Assembly: GCA_019357535.2 (NCBI GenBank)
Contig: CP079955.1
Span: forward strand, 1,054,001 to 1,118,000
Reading direction: 5' to 3'
Length of the DNA: 64,000 bases
Source: Macrococcus sp. 19Msa1099
Lineage (GTDB): Bacteria; Bacillota; Bacilli; Staphylococcales; Staphylococcaceae
Shown: positions 19,149 through 29,917 of the stretch, in pieces
Position numbering within the stretch: position 1 is the stretch's first letter
Layout of the letters: each line of letters begins with the position of its first letter
Translations under genes and position numbers: made by a program
The notes under the pieces: model-generated
What the model was told of the DNA's origin: nothing
The model's database searches: none
Seen by the model: only the letters and a program-made list of their open reading frames with translations

Positions 19149-20210
19149 TTAACTAGCATCGGCTATTATTTTCATCAATAGATCATTAGCTGTATATAAT
19201 GATTTTTGCGAACTCATATTTTGCTGGATTGCGTGTTGATGTTCATTTAAATATTCCAGCTTATCCATTAAATTATTCAGCGTGAATTCTTCTTCCTGTA
19301 TGACCATAGCATATCCCTGGCTCTCAAACTGAGCAGCATTTTCAATTTGGTCTCCTCTACTTTGATCTTTGCCGAGTGGCACTAAGATCATAGGCTTCTT
19401 TAATGCAAGAAATTCAAAGATAGCATTTGAACCCGCTCTTGAAATAACATAGTTTGTAATCTTGAACAGATGATTCAGTTCTTCACCTGCATATTCTATC
19501 TGATAATATCCTTGTCTTGAAATATCATTAGAATTCCCTTTACCTACTAGATGTATGAGCTGATAATTCTCAAGCAGCATATCTAGATTTTCAAATATCA
19601 CATCGTTGATTTTCTTAGAACCTAATGAACCTCCCATTATCATTACAACAGGCTTATGTTCATTCAATTGCGTGATGGCATATCCTTCTTTAATATGCCC
19701 CTCAAAGAGATCCGTTCTGATGATACTACCGACATGATCTCCGCGTTCAGCAGGGATATAGTCCAGCGTCTTTTTAAATGTCGTGTACATTCTGTCAGCA
19801 AATTTGAGTGCAATCTTATTGGCAAGACCCGGTGTAACATCAGATTCATGGATTATCGTTCTTATATTCAAAATCTTTGCTGCAATTGTAACAGGGACAG
19901 CTACAAATCCACCTTTAGAAAAAATGATATCCGGTTTTTCCTTCTTAAGTATCCTTAAAGCATCTAATACACCTTTTTGAACTTTAAATATATCCTTGAC
20001 ATTTTCAACCGAAAAATATCTACGTAATTTTCCGCTCGAAATCGCATAATATTTAATTTGAGGAAACTGCTCCTTTATGACCTCTGCTTCTATTCCATTT
20101 TTTGATCCGATATAAAGACAGCTCACTCCTTCTTTTTCCGCTTCAGGAATGAGTGCCATATTAACGGCAACATGCCCAATCGTTCCTCCACCAGTAAATG
20201 CAATTTTCAA
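19149..20210 (-). CDS. murG: UDP-GlcNAc:lipid I N-acetylglucosaminyltransferase MurG
   Basis: A 353-residue GT-B glycosyltransferase making lipid II at the cytoplasmic membrane face. The N-terminal GGGTIGHV loop, HESDVTPGLAN, MGGSLGSKKIN and the C-terminal RAGSNAIFEF with KDQSRGDQIENA are MurG signatures. The start is a TTG at 20210 with AGGAGG 7-8 nt upstream; no better ATG is available. It lies upstream of pgpB and downstream of ctpA on the same strand. Confidence 0.95.
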   Translation of the reverse strand: MKIAFTGGGTIGHVAVNMALIPEAEKEGVSCLYIGSKNGIEAEVIKEQFPQIKYYAISSGKLRRYFSVENVKDIFKVQKGVLDALRILKKEKPDIIFSKGGFVAVPVTIAAKILNIRTIIHESDVTPGLANKIALKFADRMYTTFKKTLDYIPAERGDHVGSIIRTDLFEGHIKEGYAITQLNEHKPVVMIMGGSLGSKKINDVIFENLDMLLENYQLIHLVGKGNSNDISRQGYYQIEYAGEELNHLFKITNYVISRAGSNAIFEFLALKKPMILVPLGKDQSRGDQIENAAQFESQGYAMVIQEEEFTLNNLMDKLEYLNEHQHAIQQNMSSQKSLYTANDLLMKIIADAS

Positions 20211-20222
20211 TTAGACAACCTC

Positions 20223-21689
20223 CTATTTTTTCTTTGCTTCTTGTATCGCTCTTTTAAGCTGTACATCATCATTTTCAATCTTTTTTGCAAGCTGTGTCAT
20301 AAATTTATCTGTAGTCTTACCTGTCATTATGCCATCTACGGTAAGATTATTTTCCATTTGAAAGTTCTGGACAGCATACAAAGTAGATTCATCAAACGTG
20401 TTATCAACTTTACCCGGATCAAAACCTAATGCTTTAAGGCCCATCTCCATGGATTTTACTTTCGTACTTTTTACATGCAGTGTGAGTACTTCATCCGCAT
20501 CGAGCATCTGACCATGCACATAAGACGGAAGATCGACCTTAATATCTGGGGTAATTCCTTTTTTATGGATCCATGTACTGTTTGGTGTCAACCACTTCTG
20601 TTCAGTATATTTAATCATTGATTTATCTTTAAACGTCGATGTTGTCTGTACGATTCCTTTTCCAAATGATTTATGACCAACAATCTTCGCCTTACCATTA
20701 TCTTTCAACGCCGCTGCGAAGACTTCCGATGCACTCGCCGATCCTTCATTTAAGAGAATAACTGTTGGAAGATTCTTTGTAAGTGCGTCTTCATCTTTAG
20801 AAGCTTTCAATAATTCTTTATTACCCGATACATCTTCCATCTGAACAATAACCTTACCTTTTTCTAAGTAAGTTTCGGCCATCTTTGCTGCTTCATCTAA
20901 ATAGCCCCCTGGATTATCTCTCAAATCAATTACAACTTGTTTCATCCCTTTATCACGTAGGGATTTAAGTGCATCGGTAAATTCATCAGCGGTACCTTCC
21001 TGGAATTTCATTACGGTAATAACCCCTGTACCATCCTTTTTGAAAGTATATTCAATACTGTTCATATGTATTTTATCACGCGTAATTTTAACATCGAAAG
21101 GTTCAGCATCTCCTCTTTTTAGCGTTAGTGTGACAACCGTCCCTTTCTTGCCTCTCACAAGTTTAACTACATCTTGCGTCGACTTTCCTTCGACAGATTT
21201 ATCATCAACCGCCATGATAATATCACCAGATTTCACTCCAGCCTTCTGAGCTGGGGCACCCTTGATAGGACTGCTGATCATAATTTTGTTATCTTTCTCT
21301 TCAATCTCAGTTCCTATCCCCTGAAAATCTCCTTGCATTGATTCCGTAAAATCATTTTGTTCAGCACTCGTCATATATTCACTATATGGATCGTCAAGTC
21401 CACTGACCATTCCTTTGATTGCACCATCAATCAGTTTATCTTTTTCCACTTTCTTATAATACTTTTTATTTAACGTATCATATACGGCATATAACTTTAC
21501 AAACTCCGATCTTTTTTGCGTATCGTCGCTTATAATCTTCTCGTTGCCACTGAGTATCGCAAATGCTGTTACAGCTGCTGTAATTATTATAGTTGATAAA
21601 AGCATCATGATAAATTTAAATGGAGATATCACATAGTTTCTCTCTACATTTTCGGTTGAAGATTTGTCATTCTTGTTATTGTCTTTCAT
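20223..21689 (-). CDS. ctpA: Carboxyl-terminal processing protease CtpA (S41)
   Basis: A 488-residue secreted, membrane-anchored serine protease. One N-terminal membrane segment (about 25-47) is followed by a PDZ domain (GTEIEEKDNKIMISSPIKGA region), the S41 catalytic core with Ser in GSASASEVFAAAL and Lys in KSFGKGIVQT, and a C-terminal peptidoglycan-binding-like domain (VDNTFDESTLYAVQNFQ). In S. aureus the homologue acts at the cell wall and contributes to stress survival. A gap of only 12 nt to murG suggests co-transcription. Confidence 0.93.
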   Translation of the reverse strand: MKDNNKNDKSSTENVERNYVISPFKFIMMLLSTIIITAAVTAFAILSGNEKIISDDTQKRSEFVKLYAVYDTLNKKYYKKVEKDKLIDGAIKGMVSGLDDPYSEYMTSAEQNDFTESMQGDFQGIGTEIEEKDNKIMISSPIKGAPAQKAGVKSGDIIMAVDDKSVEGKSTQDVVKLVRGKKGTVVTLTLKRGDAEPFDVKITRDKIHMNSIEYTFKKDGTGVITVMKFQEGTADEFTDALKSLRDKGMKQVVIDLRDNPGGYLDEAAKMAETYLEKGKVIVQMEDVSGNKELLKASKDEDALTKNLPTVILLNEGSASASEVFAAALKDNGKAKIVGHKSFGKGIVQTTSTFKDKSMIKYTEQKWLTPNSTWIHKKGITPDIKVDLPSYVHGQMLDADEVLTLHVKSTKVKSMEMGLKALGFDPGKVDNTFDESTLYAVQNFQMENNLTVDGIMTGKTTDKFMTQLAKKIENDDVQLKRAIQEAKKK

Positions 21690-21771
21690 ATTTTCACATC
21701 CATATACTATTGATTATTATTTTAGTATATAAAAAATATATAAATAAAGCACGTATCATATAAGATACGTG

Positions 21772-21993
21772 CTAAAATTTTAACCATTCTAAATATTTCT
21801 CATATAAACGATCATATGTTGATAAAGACATGCTTGCTGTTCCATACTCTTCGATATATGTTGATAGCTGATTATAATCGCTTTCATCTTTTGGAAACAT
21901 TAAATCCAGGAACACCGCTTCAGCAAACTGACCAAACTCATTGCCCGCACCTCGCTCAGTTAAAACAAAATGATAAAATGAAGACCTTACCAT
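21772..21993 (-). CDS. YozE-family protein (UPF0346)
   Basis: A 73-residue protein matching the YozE SAM-like family: SFYHFVLTERG at the start, FAEAVFLDLMFPKDE in the middle, and YEKYLEWL at the end. The fold is helical and its function is unknown. The start overlaps the crr stop by one base (TAATG) with little Shine-Dalgarno signal, so translation is probably coupled to crr. Confidence 0.8.
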   Translation of the reverse strand: MVRSSFYHFVLTERGAGNEFGQFAEAVFLDLMFPKDESDYNQLSTYIEEYGTASMSLSTYDRLYEKYLEWLKF

Positions 21994-22493
21994 TAATTTG
22001 TCTCAACAGACAGAACGACAGTTTCGCCTTGAATCAGCAATTCTGGTGCGTCTACAGTAATAGATTTCAGAGTATCTGAATTTGTGATAATTACTGGAGA
22101 GATAATAGATGACGCTTGTTCTTCAATTTTTTTGATATCAAATTCAAGCAGTGCATCACCTTTTGTCACTTGATCTCCTTGGGCAACTAATACATTAAAA
22201 CCTTCACCCTTCATTGTAACAGTCTCAAGACCAACATGGATTAACAGTTCTACACCATTATTGGCCTTTATACCAATGGCATGTTTCGTTGGGAATACAT
22301 TGATAATTTCACCATCGACAGGGGCAACGACCAGACCATTGGATGGTCTGATACCAAAACCTTCACCCATCATCTTCTGAGCAAAGACTGGATCTGGTAT
22401 ATCTTCGATTGCTATAAAACTCCCTGTAATAGGGGCGACGATCTCTATGTTCTTCTCAGGCTGACTCCCTTTACCAAACAATTTCTTAAACAT
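21993..22493 (-). CDS. crr: PTS glucose-type EIIA component
   Basis: A 166-residue IIA(Glc) domain standing alone. The segment IGIKANNGVELLIHVGLETV carries the phosphorylatable His and APVDGEIINVFPTKHAIG the second conserved His. It receives phosphate from HPr and passes it to the IIB domains of sugar transporters lacking their own IIA. The gene lies between msrB and yozE, as in S. aureus. Confidence 0.93.
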   Translation of the reverse strand: MFKKLFGKGSQPEKNIEIVAPITGSFIAIEDIPDPVFAQKMMGEGFGIRPSNGLVVAPVDGEIINVFPTKHAIGIKANNGVELLIHVGLETVTMKGEGFNVLVAQGDQVTKGDALLEFDIKKIEEQASSIISPVIITNSDTLKSITVDAPELLIQGETVVLSVETN

Positions 22494-22507
22494 TATACCA
22501 CTCCTAT

Positions 22508-22939
22508 TTATTTGTTATTGAACAAAGATAGATATTGTGTATATCCTAACGCTTCAAGTTTATCGTAAGGTATAAACTGGATGCTTGCAGAGTTGATACA
22601 GTATCTTAACCCACCTCTATCAGCTGGACCATCATTGAAGACATGCCCAAGGTGGCTGTCACTTGCATCACTCCTTACTTCTGTGCGTGTCATACCATGA
22701 GATTTATCAACGAGTTCAATGATTTCATCATCAGAAATTGCCTTAGAAAAACTCGGCCAGCCGCAAGATGAATCAAACTTGTCTTCAGAAGTAAAAAGCG
22801 GTTTACCACTCAGTTTATCGACATAGAGTCCTTTATCAAAATGGTTCCAGTATTCATTTTGAAATGGTGGCTCCGTACCGTTTTCTTTAGTCACATAATA
22901 TTCCATCTCTGTAAGTTCATTTAAGTCTTTATCTTTCAT
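22508..22939 (-). CDS. msrB: Peptide methionine-R-sulfoxide reductase MsrB
   Basis: A 143-residue enzyme that reduces the R epimer of methionine sulfoxide. [27 protein letters not shown] and the catalytic Cys in RYCINSAS are present. Two of the four zinc cysteines of other MsrB proteins are absent, as in many Firmicute forms. The ATG at 22939 has a G-rich ribosome binding site; a 38-residue upstream extension runs into msrA and is rejected. It overlaps msrA by 11 nt. Confidence 0.93.
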   Translation of the reverse strand: MKDKDLNELTEMEYYVTKENGTEPPFQNEYWNHFDKGLYVDKLSGKPLFTSEDKFDSSCGWPSFSKAISDDEIIELVDKSHGMTRTEVRSDASDSHLGHVFNDGPADRGGLRYCINSASIQFIPYDKLEALGYTQYLSLFNNK

Positions 22940-23459
22940 CTTTATTCCCCCAATGCTTTTCAATAAATGCTTTTCTTCCAGAACCCACCTGATAACGTTC
23001 ATAATGTTCCGGCGCCTTCTTATAATAATCTTGATGCTCTTTTTCTGCAGCATAGAAATTCTTATAAGGTAATACCGGTGTTGTTATCTTTTGAGCGAAT
23101 ATGCCCGCATCATCGAGCTTTCTAATATACTCTAACGCTTCAATTTTTTGTTGATTGTTATGATAGAAGACTGCCGGCGTATAGCTTTCACCTCGATCAT
23201 AAAACTGACCTTTATCATCTGTAGGATCAAAAGTCATAAAATAAACCTTTAATATATCTTCGTAAGAAATTTTGGATTCATCATAAGTGACTTGTACTGC
23301 CTCTCTATGACCGGTTGTATTAGTGCATACTTCTTCGTAAGATGGATTATCGACATGTCCGCCACTGTATCCACTAACTACTGACTGAACACCAGGAAAT
23401 GTATCAAAAGGTTTCACAAGACACCAGAAACATCCACCTGCAAAAGTTGCTTTTTGCAT
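22929..23459 (-). CDS. msrA: Peptide methionine-S-sulfoxide reductase MsrA
   Basis: A 176-residue MsrA with the catalytic cysteine in AGGCFWC (residues 7-13). It reduces the S epimer of methionine sulfoxide, complementary to MsrB encoded by the overlapping next gene. The conserved [15 protein letters not shown] and EKEHQDYY blocks are present. It lies just downstream of the ypmS-like gene in a long minus-strand operon. Confidence 0.94.
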   Translation of the reverse strand: MQKATFAGGCFWCLVKPFDTFPGVQSVVSGYSGGHVDNPSYEEVCTNTTGHREAVQVTYDESKISYEDILKVYFMTFDPTDDKGQFYDRGESYTPAVFYHNNQQKIEALEYIRKLDDAGIFAQKITTPVLPYKNFYAAEKEHQDYYKKAPEHYERYQVGSGRKAFIEKHWGNKDER

Positions 23460-23463
23460 GAAA

Positions 23464-24012
23464 TCACTCCTTTATTTTTATATCAAATACCCATTTCTTT
23501 GAGGGATTAATCTCCTTGAGCAATAAATTTGTTTTACCATATTCTATCACTCCTAAATCATAGTAAAAAGCAGCTTCCTTCTTATTTAAGCTTACACCAT
23601 CGGGCAGATTACCAAATTCAGAAACGATAGCCAATAGTTTCTGTTTGCCAAAAGGCAGCTTTCCAATGATTACATCATCAATTTTAAGCTTTAAAATTCC
23701 GTCCATATACACTTCTGGTGTTGTGATAAAAGATACGTGGACATCTTGATTTAAAAATTTCGATTTGTTGTGGATTAAAATCTTGCTTGACTTAAAATAA
23801 ATTTTATTATCTTTATCTTGAGGTAAATACTTTGCTACCGTAGATTCCGAAAGAATCAGTGTGTCATTACTCGATAAATGATTCGTCTTAAAATTCTGTT
23901 TTGATACCTCATCGGTCAGCCTAAGATTAAAGATAGTGAATCCAACAATGATAACAGTAACTAATAAGATTGAGAGTATAAACCAGATGGGTGATTTAAT
24001 TATTCTAGTCAT
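23464..24012 (-). CDS. ypmS: YpmS-family membrane-anchored protein (DUF2140)
   Basis: A 182-residue protein with one N-terminal membrane segment (about residues 8-30) and an extracytoplasmic domain of the YpmS/DUF2140 type. The conserved stretch VVSEFGNLPDGVSLNKKEAAFYYD is visible. The function is unknown. The ATG at 24012 overlaps the fakB-like gene by 8 nt; an upstream TTG is also open but lacks a better ribosome binding site. Confidence 0.78.
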   Translation of the reverse strand: MTRIIKSPIWFILSILLVTVIIVGFTIFNLRLTDEVSKQNFKTNHLSSNDTLILSESTVAKYLPQDKDNKIYFKSSKILIHNKSKFLNQDVHVSFITTPEVYMDGILKLKIDDVIIGKLPFGKQKLLAIVSEFGNLPDGVSLNKKEAAFYYDLGVIEYGKTNLLLKEINPSKKWVFDIKIKE

Positions 24013-24850
24013 TGTAGCCAAATACCGATAATCCTATTGCACCTGGTCCGGTATGCGTTGACACAATCGGTGTCGTAGTATGAATCGATATATTTTCATC
24101 AGTAAAAGGTTCCACTGCAGATTTCACTTTCGTAAGTAAATCATTAGCCTGTGCTTCTGATATACCAATTCTCAAATATTTATATTGTTCGCTCATTTCT
24201 TTTACTTCTTTAGTCAGAAGCTTAACGACTGAATTGATTGTACGTACATTCTGAAGAACATGAATCTCGCCATCTACCACTTCTGCAACAGGCTTGAGAT
24301 TCATCAGTCCACCAATAAAGCCTTTTCCTCGCGAAATTCTTCCGCCTTTTTTTAAATAATCAAGCTGAGAAATCACTAGAAAGAGCTTTGATTGAGTTTT
24401 CATATTTTCAATAGCCGCTACTATTTCATCCATCGATTTATGCTTGATGATTAACTCTGCTACATTTTGTATTATAAATCCGTATGATTGTGCGATAAAT
24501 CCAGAATCGATAACTGTGACCTTTCCATCTACCATACCGGCGGCTGTCTGCGCACTGCCAATAGTCCCGCTCAGACGATGCGTCATATGCAGACTTAATA
24601 TTTCGTAACCTTCCTCGATATATTTTTGGTATATTTCGACAAACTTACCTGTGGCTGGCTGACTCGTTTTAGGAATTTCCTTAAGTGCTATTAGTTTTTC
24701 TAAATATTCATCTGATGTGATTTCTTCCTGATCCAGATATGTTTTACCCTCCATTACAATATTTAATGGTACTTGTACGATACCATGATCTTTTAAATAT
24801 TGCGCTGGCAAATCGTGTGTAGAATCTACGATTAATTTAATTTTACTCAT
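24005..24850 (-). CDS. fakB2: DegV-family fatty acid-binding protein (FakB2-like)
   Basis: A 281-residue DegV protein that binds a fatty acid so that FakA can phosphorylate it. LIVDSTHDLPAQYLK opens the domain, KTSQPATGKF holds the fatty acid carboxylate-binding Thr-Ser, and TTPIVSTHTGPGAIGLSV contains the conserved His/Thr segment. Position next to dfrA and thyA matches S. aureus FakB2. Here a PlsC-type acyltransferase is inserted between fakB and dfrA, which fits use of host or exogenous fatty acids for phospholipid. Confidence 0.88.
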   Translation of the reverse strand: MSKIKLIVDSTHDLPAQYLKDHGIVQVPLNIVMEGKTYLDQEEITSDEYLEKLIALKEIPKTSQPATGKFVEIYQKYIEEGYEILSLHMTHRLSGTIGSAQTAAGMVDGKVTVIDSGFIAQSYGFIIQNVAELIIKHKSMDEIVAAIENMKTQSKLFLVISQLDYLKKGGRISRGKGFIGGLMNLKPVAEVVDGEIHVLQNVRTINSVVKLLTKEVKEMSEQYKYLRIGISEAQANDLLTKVKSAVEPFTDENISIHTTTPIVSTHTGPGAIGLSVFGYND

Positions 24851-24854
24851 GTCG

Positions 24855-26067
<1,213 letters not shown>

Positions 26068-27018
26068 TTAGACTGCAATCGGCGCTTTAATCGCCGGATG
26101 TGCTGTGTAATCGATTATTTCTAGATCTTCATACTCAATATTAAATATATCCTTATCGCTATTAATTTGAAGCTCAGGTGCTTCATAAGATGACCGCATC
26201 AACTGTGTTTCAACCGCTTCGATGTGATTCGAATAAATATGTGCATCTCCCATAGAATGGATAAATTCACCCACTTCTAGCCCACATTCTCTCGCAACTA
26301 AATGTGTTAGTAGGCTATAGCTTGCAATATTAAAAGGCACGCCAAGAAATACATCTGCACTGCGTTGATACAGCTGACATGAAAGCTTATTATTATTTAC
26401 ATAAAACTGAAACATTGTGTGACAAGGTGGCAGTGCCATCGAATCAATTTCTCCTGGATTCCAGGCTGATACAATATGACGTCTACTATGTGGATTCAAC
26501 TTAATCTGCTCAATCACTTCCTTTAGCTGATCAGTCACGCGATCCTTCGTTTCAAATTGACGCCATTGTTTACCATACACATTCCCTAGATCGCCATAGC
26601 GTTGCATAAAATCATCATCCGTCAGAATCTTTTCTTTAAAAATATTCAGCTGCTCTCGATACTGTTCATTAAATTCAGCGTCTCGCAATGCACGATGACC
26701 AAAATCAGTCATATCCGGACCCATGTATTCATCACTTTCAATCCATTTTAAGAAAGCCCACTCATTCCATATATTGTTATTATATTCAAGCAAGTATCTG
26801 ATATTCGTATCCCCACGGATAAACCAGATCAGTTCAGTTGCTACAAGTTTGAAAGATACTTTCTTTGTTGTCAGCAATGGAAATCCTTTAGAAAGATCGA
26901 ATCGCATCTGATGTCCAAAAACTGACAATGTCCCAGTATTCGTTCTATCATCCTTATCCTTACCGGTCTCTAAAATAAGTTTTAATAAATTATGATATTC
27001 AAGGTCAAAAGAATTCAT
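26068..27018 (-). CDS. thyA: Thymidylate synthase
   Basis: A 316-residue ThyA making dTMP from dUMP with methylene-tetrahydrofolate. The catalytic Cys is in [13 protein letters not shown], with [13 protein letters not shown] and [11 protein letters not shown] forming the nucleotide site, and [18 protein letters not shown] near the start. It leads the thyA-dfrA unit, which recycles the dihydrofolate it produces. Confidence 0.96.
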   Translation of the reverse strand: MNSFDLEYHNLLKLILETGKDKDDRTNTGTLSVFGHQMRFDLSKGFPLLTTKKVSFKLVATELIWFIRGDTNIRYLLEYNNNIWNEWAFLKWIESDEYMGPDMTDFGHRALRDAEFNEQYREQLNIFKEKILTDDDFMQRYGDLGNVYGKQWRQFETKDRVTDQLKEVIEQIKLNPHSRRHIVSAWNPGEIDSMALPPCHTMFQFYVNNNKLSCQLYQRSADVFLGVPFNIASYSLLTHLVARECGLEVGEFIHSMGDAHIYSNHIEAVETQLMRSSYEAPELQINSDKDIFNIEYEDLEIIDYTAHPAIKAPIAV

Positions 27019-27138
27019 ATCGCCACCTCTTTCTATTTTTACTTATATACATTATAATACAGATATATAGGCGACATTTAAAGAATTACATATTGTAATA
27101 TTAAACGCGCATATTTGTATAACAGAGGAGTGAATTGC

Positions 27139-27216
27139 ATGGATGCTTCAATCATGGTAGTTTCAGGATTATTTCTTTTATTATGCTATATGATCAGTAT
27201 GTGTATTACTGAATAG
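27139..27216 (+). CDS. Possible 25-residue membrane peptide
   Basis: A short frame beginning MDASIMVVSGLFLLLCYM and ending ISMCITE, with GAGGAG 8 nt before the ATG. Most of it is one hydrophobic helix with an acidic residue at each end. It occupies the gap between the divergent thyA and the end of the methyltransferase gene and is followed by a terminator. No homologue is recalled. It is supported only by the ribosome binding site, hydrophobic pattern and terminator. Confidence 0.5.
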   Translation: MDASIMVVSGLFLLLCYMISMCITE

Positions 27217-27232
27217 TTATTATTCGGTGCAT

Positions 27233-27275
27233 AAAAAATAAGGATCCAGGACAATTCCTGAATCCTTATTTTTTT
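27233..27275. terminator. Bidirectional terminator
   Basis: ATAAGGAT-C-CAGG pairs with CCTG-A-ATCCTTAT around ACAATT, with one mismatch, flanked by A and T runs. It serves the small plus-strand frame and the minus-strand methyltransferase gene, whose 3' end it includes. Confidence 0.8.
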
Positions 27276-28060
27276 AATATGCCATAATGTGTAATCGTAT
27301 TTCTTCTGATATTCATTTCAAATGGGTACTGCGAAATTAATGGTGAATTATATTCTGCACGTAAGACTAATTTGGCGTCCCTTTGAACAACATTATCCAG
27401 TAACGATCTTGCATCCTGCATATCCCCAGTCAAAAAATTGACTAACGCACTAATATTAGAAGTATCAACAGTATTCTGATAAAGACAGTCCACATATATC
27501 ACATCAAATAGTGTATCATCCTGTTCAATGGAGCCAAAGACAAAATTAATCGAATTAAAAGCTTCTCTCAGTTCTGGGTTGATAGCATTACAATAGTAAT
27601 TCATGCTCCATTTTATCGCAAAATGTATATAAAAATTTTGTTCATAGGCATAAAAGTTTGCGCGCTGTAATGTTCTGGCCATCAGCATCAGGTCGTTACC
27701 TAATCCCATTGTACAGTCTGCGATAAGAAGAGGGGTATCAGCATTATCAGTAACCGCAGCAACAAGCGGTGGAAGTATGCCTGTTTTTACGTACTGTTTA
27801 TATTTAATATTCATCGTACTTTCCTGGTAACTGATTTTGTTATCAATTTGAGTATATAGATAGATACCGTTTTTCTGGATGATTAGAAGCGGTATATCAC
27901 TTTCAATGAAGAAAGACTTTACTGTCTTTTTCCCTCTAATGATAACCTTCGTATCAGAATAATAATTTTCCAGATCCTTTAAGATCATACTGACGTAATC
28001 AAGAACACTTTCATCCGGATTAACACACGTTGTTATCCTCAGCTTATACGCAGTGTTCAT
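27266..28060 (-). CDS. Class I SAM-dependent methyltransferase-like protein (YpiP family)
   Basis: A 264-residue protein. The second half has a Rossmann-like core: [13 protein letters not shown] resembles the SAM-binding motif I, and [10 protein letters not shown] motif IV. It matches the YpiP-type proteins beside bacilliredoxin/cvfC genes in staphylococci. The substrate is unknown. The ATG at 28060 ([11 protein letters not shown]) is chosen because homologues start at this kind of segment; a start at 28111 would overlap the bacilliredoxin gene by 68 nt. Confidence 0.75.
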   Translation of the reverse strand: MNTAYKLRITTCVNPDESVLDYVSMILKDLENYYSDTKVIIRGKKTVKSFFIESDIPLLIIQKNGIYLYTQIDNKISYQESTMNIKYKQYVKTGILPPLVAAVTDNADTPLLIADCTMGLGNDLMLMARTLQRANFYAYEQNFYIHFAIKWSMNYYCNAINPELREAFNSINFVFGSIEQDDTLFDVIYVDCLYQNTVDTSNISALVNFLTGDMQDARSLLDNVVQRDAKLVLRAEYNSPLISQYPFEMNIRRNTITHYGILKK

Positions 28061-28478
28061 CAAACTGCTCTTTAATATCCATACATAATTCTTCAACCGG
28101 TCGTCCTTCAATATGTTCTCTCGGTATAAAGCCTACGAGCGTACTTCCTTTGAATAATGCCATAGATGGACTTGAAGGCGCTTGCCCGATATAACCTCTC
28201 ATTGTTTCAGTCGCCAATTTATCCTGTCCAGCAAAGACCGTAACAATATGGTCTGGTTTAACTGGATTTTGTGTCGCAACCGTAACAGCAGCAGGTCTTG
28301 CAAGGCCTGCTGCACAGCCACATACAGAATTAATGACAACAAACGTAGTAGCATCCCCTGCTTCACTAAAATGTTTATCGACCGCTTCACTACTTTCTAA
28401 TGATTTAAAACCATTGTTTGTTAACTCACTTCTCATACCCTCTGATAATTGTTTCATATATTGTTCGTATGCATTCAT
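28044..28478 (-). CDS. brxB: Bacilliredoxin (BrxA/BrxB family)
   Basis: A 144-residue thioredoxin-like protein of the UPF0403 family with the CGC active site ([13 protein letters not shown]). Bacilliredoxins remove bacillithiol from mixed disulfides on proteins after oxidative stress. BshA, the first enzyme of bacillithiol synthesis, is encoded later in this window. It overlaps cvfC by 4 nt. The choice between BrxA and BrxB is uncertain. Confidence 0.88.
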   Translation of the reverse strand: MNAYEQYMKQLSEGMRSELTNNGFKSLESSEAVDKHFSEAGDATTFVVINSVCGCAAGLARPAAVTVATQNPVKPDHIVTVFAGQDKLATETMRGYIGQAPSSPSMALFKGSTLVGFIPREHIEGRPVEELCMDIKEQFDEHCV

Positions 28479-29599
28479 AATGATTCTCCTTTATTTCTGT
28501 TAGCTATTTGTTTCCATACTGATCCGGCTGCGCTTTCACCATTCTTGATACGTTCGTAAGCCATCTGCACTTGTAACTTTACATCAAATGCTTCGTCTTC
28601 TAAATGAGCTTCTAAATATGGAAGACTAGTTTCGTCACCTTCATCATAGATAAACATAGCGGCACGCCATCTGACGATTGGTGCTTTATCATTTAATGCC
28701 TGGTGCATCGTATCAAGACTTTCTTTATATCCTAGATCACTAATTGTGTCTCCTGCAGTTCTTCGTACCGCAATATTTCTATCCTTCATTGCCTCATCCA
28801 GCAATGGAAGGACATCACGTGATTCTATCATGCCAAGGAACATTACAGCAAGTCTTCTTAGCTGAGGTTTATCATCACTTAATACCACTTTCAGGAACGG
28901 GATATCGCTGATATCAGGTGTCGGGTAATGATCCAGCATACGATAGCGTTCCTTCCAGTCATCTGTACTTAAATAAGTCTCTATTGAAACACGTTCCAGC
29001 TGTTTAGAATGATCTTCGTATCTATTTGCTTTACCCGCTTCAACAAGTTCCTGTAATCTTTCAGCAGGATATAGTGCATCAATCTCTTCTTTTACAGTAT
29101 TAACAATCTCTTCATCTGTACCATACCTTATTCCATAATCGACCCAGCGTCTTAATAATATAACATTATCATCATCATTCTGACTGTCGAGCATTGCGTC
29201 AATAAAGCGTAAATCAAGTTGTTTACGTACTTCACTATCCAGATAAGTTATCTTAATCTGATATGGGATATTTTTGAATTCCAATACTTCTACCTGCTTT
29301 TCACCCGAATCACTAACTGGCTGATGATTAACATCCGCTATCGATTCACTTGCAAATACCTGTTTTATTTCTGGTAGCAGTATATCCCAGTCGCTGCTCG
29401 GATTTTTATCCACTGAAATAAAATCTAATGCATGAAATACTGCTTTTACATTTTTAATATTCAGTAATTCATTGATAAATGTAGGATTAGATGCTTCAAT
29501 ACTTTGGTAAGTTGTACTCTTCATATCTTCTTTGTTAAAATCGAGCGTAATTTTTAATGTGTTTGGACTTGGTGTAGGTTCTATCTTTTTTATTTCCAT
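28475..29599 (-). CDS. cvfC: Conserved virulence factor C (CvfC) family protein
   Basis: A 374-residue cytosolic protein. The N-terminal region ([20 protein letters not shown]) is Nfu/NifU N-terminal-like, and the C-terminal half shows HEAT-like repeats ([49 protein letters not shown]). S. aureus cvfC was found as a gene affecting virulence; its molecular role is unclear. It starts after the zinc-finger protein gene and overlaps the bacilliredoxin gene. Confidence 0.88.
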   Translation of the reverse strand: MEIKKIEPTPSPNTLKITLDFNKEDMKSTTYQSIEASNPTFINELLNIKNVKAVFHALDFISVDKNPSSDWDILLPEIKQVFASESIADVNHQPVSDSGEKQVEVLEFKNIPYQIKITYLDSEVRKQLDLRFIDAMLDSQNDDDNVILLRRWVDYGIRYGTDEEIVNTVKEEIDALYPAERLQELVEAGKANRYEDHSKQLERVSIETYLSTDDWKERYRMLDHYPTPDISDIPFLKVVLSDDKPQLRRLAVMFLGMIESRDVLPLLDEAMKDRNIAVRRTAGDTISDLGYKESLDTMHQALNDKAPIVRWRAAMFIYDEGDETSLPYLEAHLEDEAFDVKLQVQMAYERIKNGESAAGSVWKQIANRNKGESL

Positions 29600-29608
29600 T
29601 TTATCCTC

Positions 29609-29791
29609 CTATTGCAATACGTTTCCTAGTCTTTTGATTTCTATTCCAACCGTACATTTCTTTATACAGTAATTATGTGCGAACGTCTTATTATGTTCTT
29701 TACGATGATATTCTTTTAAGAGACAATGACTACAATAATGGTCATTGAGCTTATCAATAGTACGTAACGTAATTTGCTGATCACTATTCAA
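29609..29791 (-). CDS. Small zinc-finger protein
   Basis: A 60-residue protein with two Cys pairs, CSHC and CIKKC, and intervening His residues, typical of the short Zn-binding proteins beside cvfC in staphylococci. A TTG at 29791 is used as start since GAGG lies 8 nt upstream; a GTG three codons earlier overlaps that site. It is the first gene of a run with cvfC, bacilliredoxin and the YpiP-like gene. The function is unknown. Confidence 0.72.
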   Translation of the reverse strand: MNSDQQITLRTIDKLNDHYCSHCLLKEYHRKEHNKTFAHNYCIKKCTVGIEIKRLGNVLQ

Positions 29792-29858
29792 TAAATCCAC
29801 CTCATACGATATTATAACAAATTTATATATTTAAGCATGATGCTTTGCTTAACACATG

Positions 29859-29887
29859 TTGCATTAATACATTTATACCACTATAAT
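29859..29887 (+). promoter_or_regulatory. Promoter of the queuosine transporter gene
   Basis: TTGCAT (29859-29864), 17 nt, TATAAT (29882-29887). An inverted repeat TTAAGCA/TGCTTAA (29831-29852) lies just upstream and may bind a regulator. Confidence 0.6.
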
Positions 29888-29917
29888 ACTTAAGTTAACT
29901 TTAAAAGGAGGTTTATT

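Noticed and set aside
22940-23053. N-terminal extension of MsrB
   Set aside because: It runs inside msrA in another frame; the ATG at 22939 has a ribosome binding site and matches MsrB length.
29820-29917. preQ1 riboswitch before the queuosine precursor transporter
   Set aside because: The leader is short and lacks the C-rich loop and A-rich tail of preQ1-I; only a promoter and a small inverted repeat are visible.
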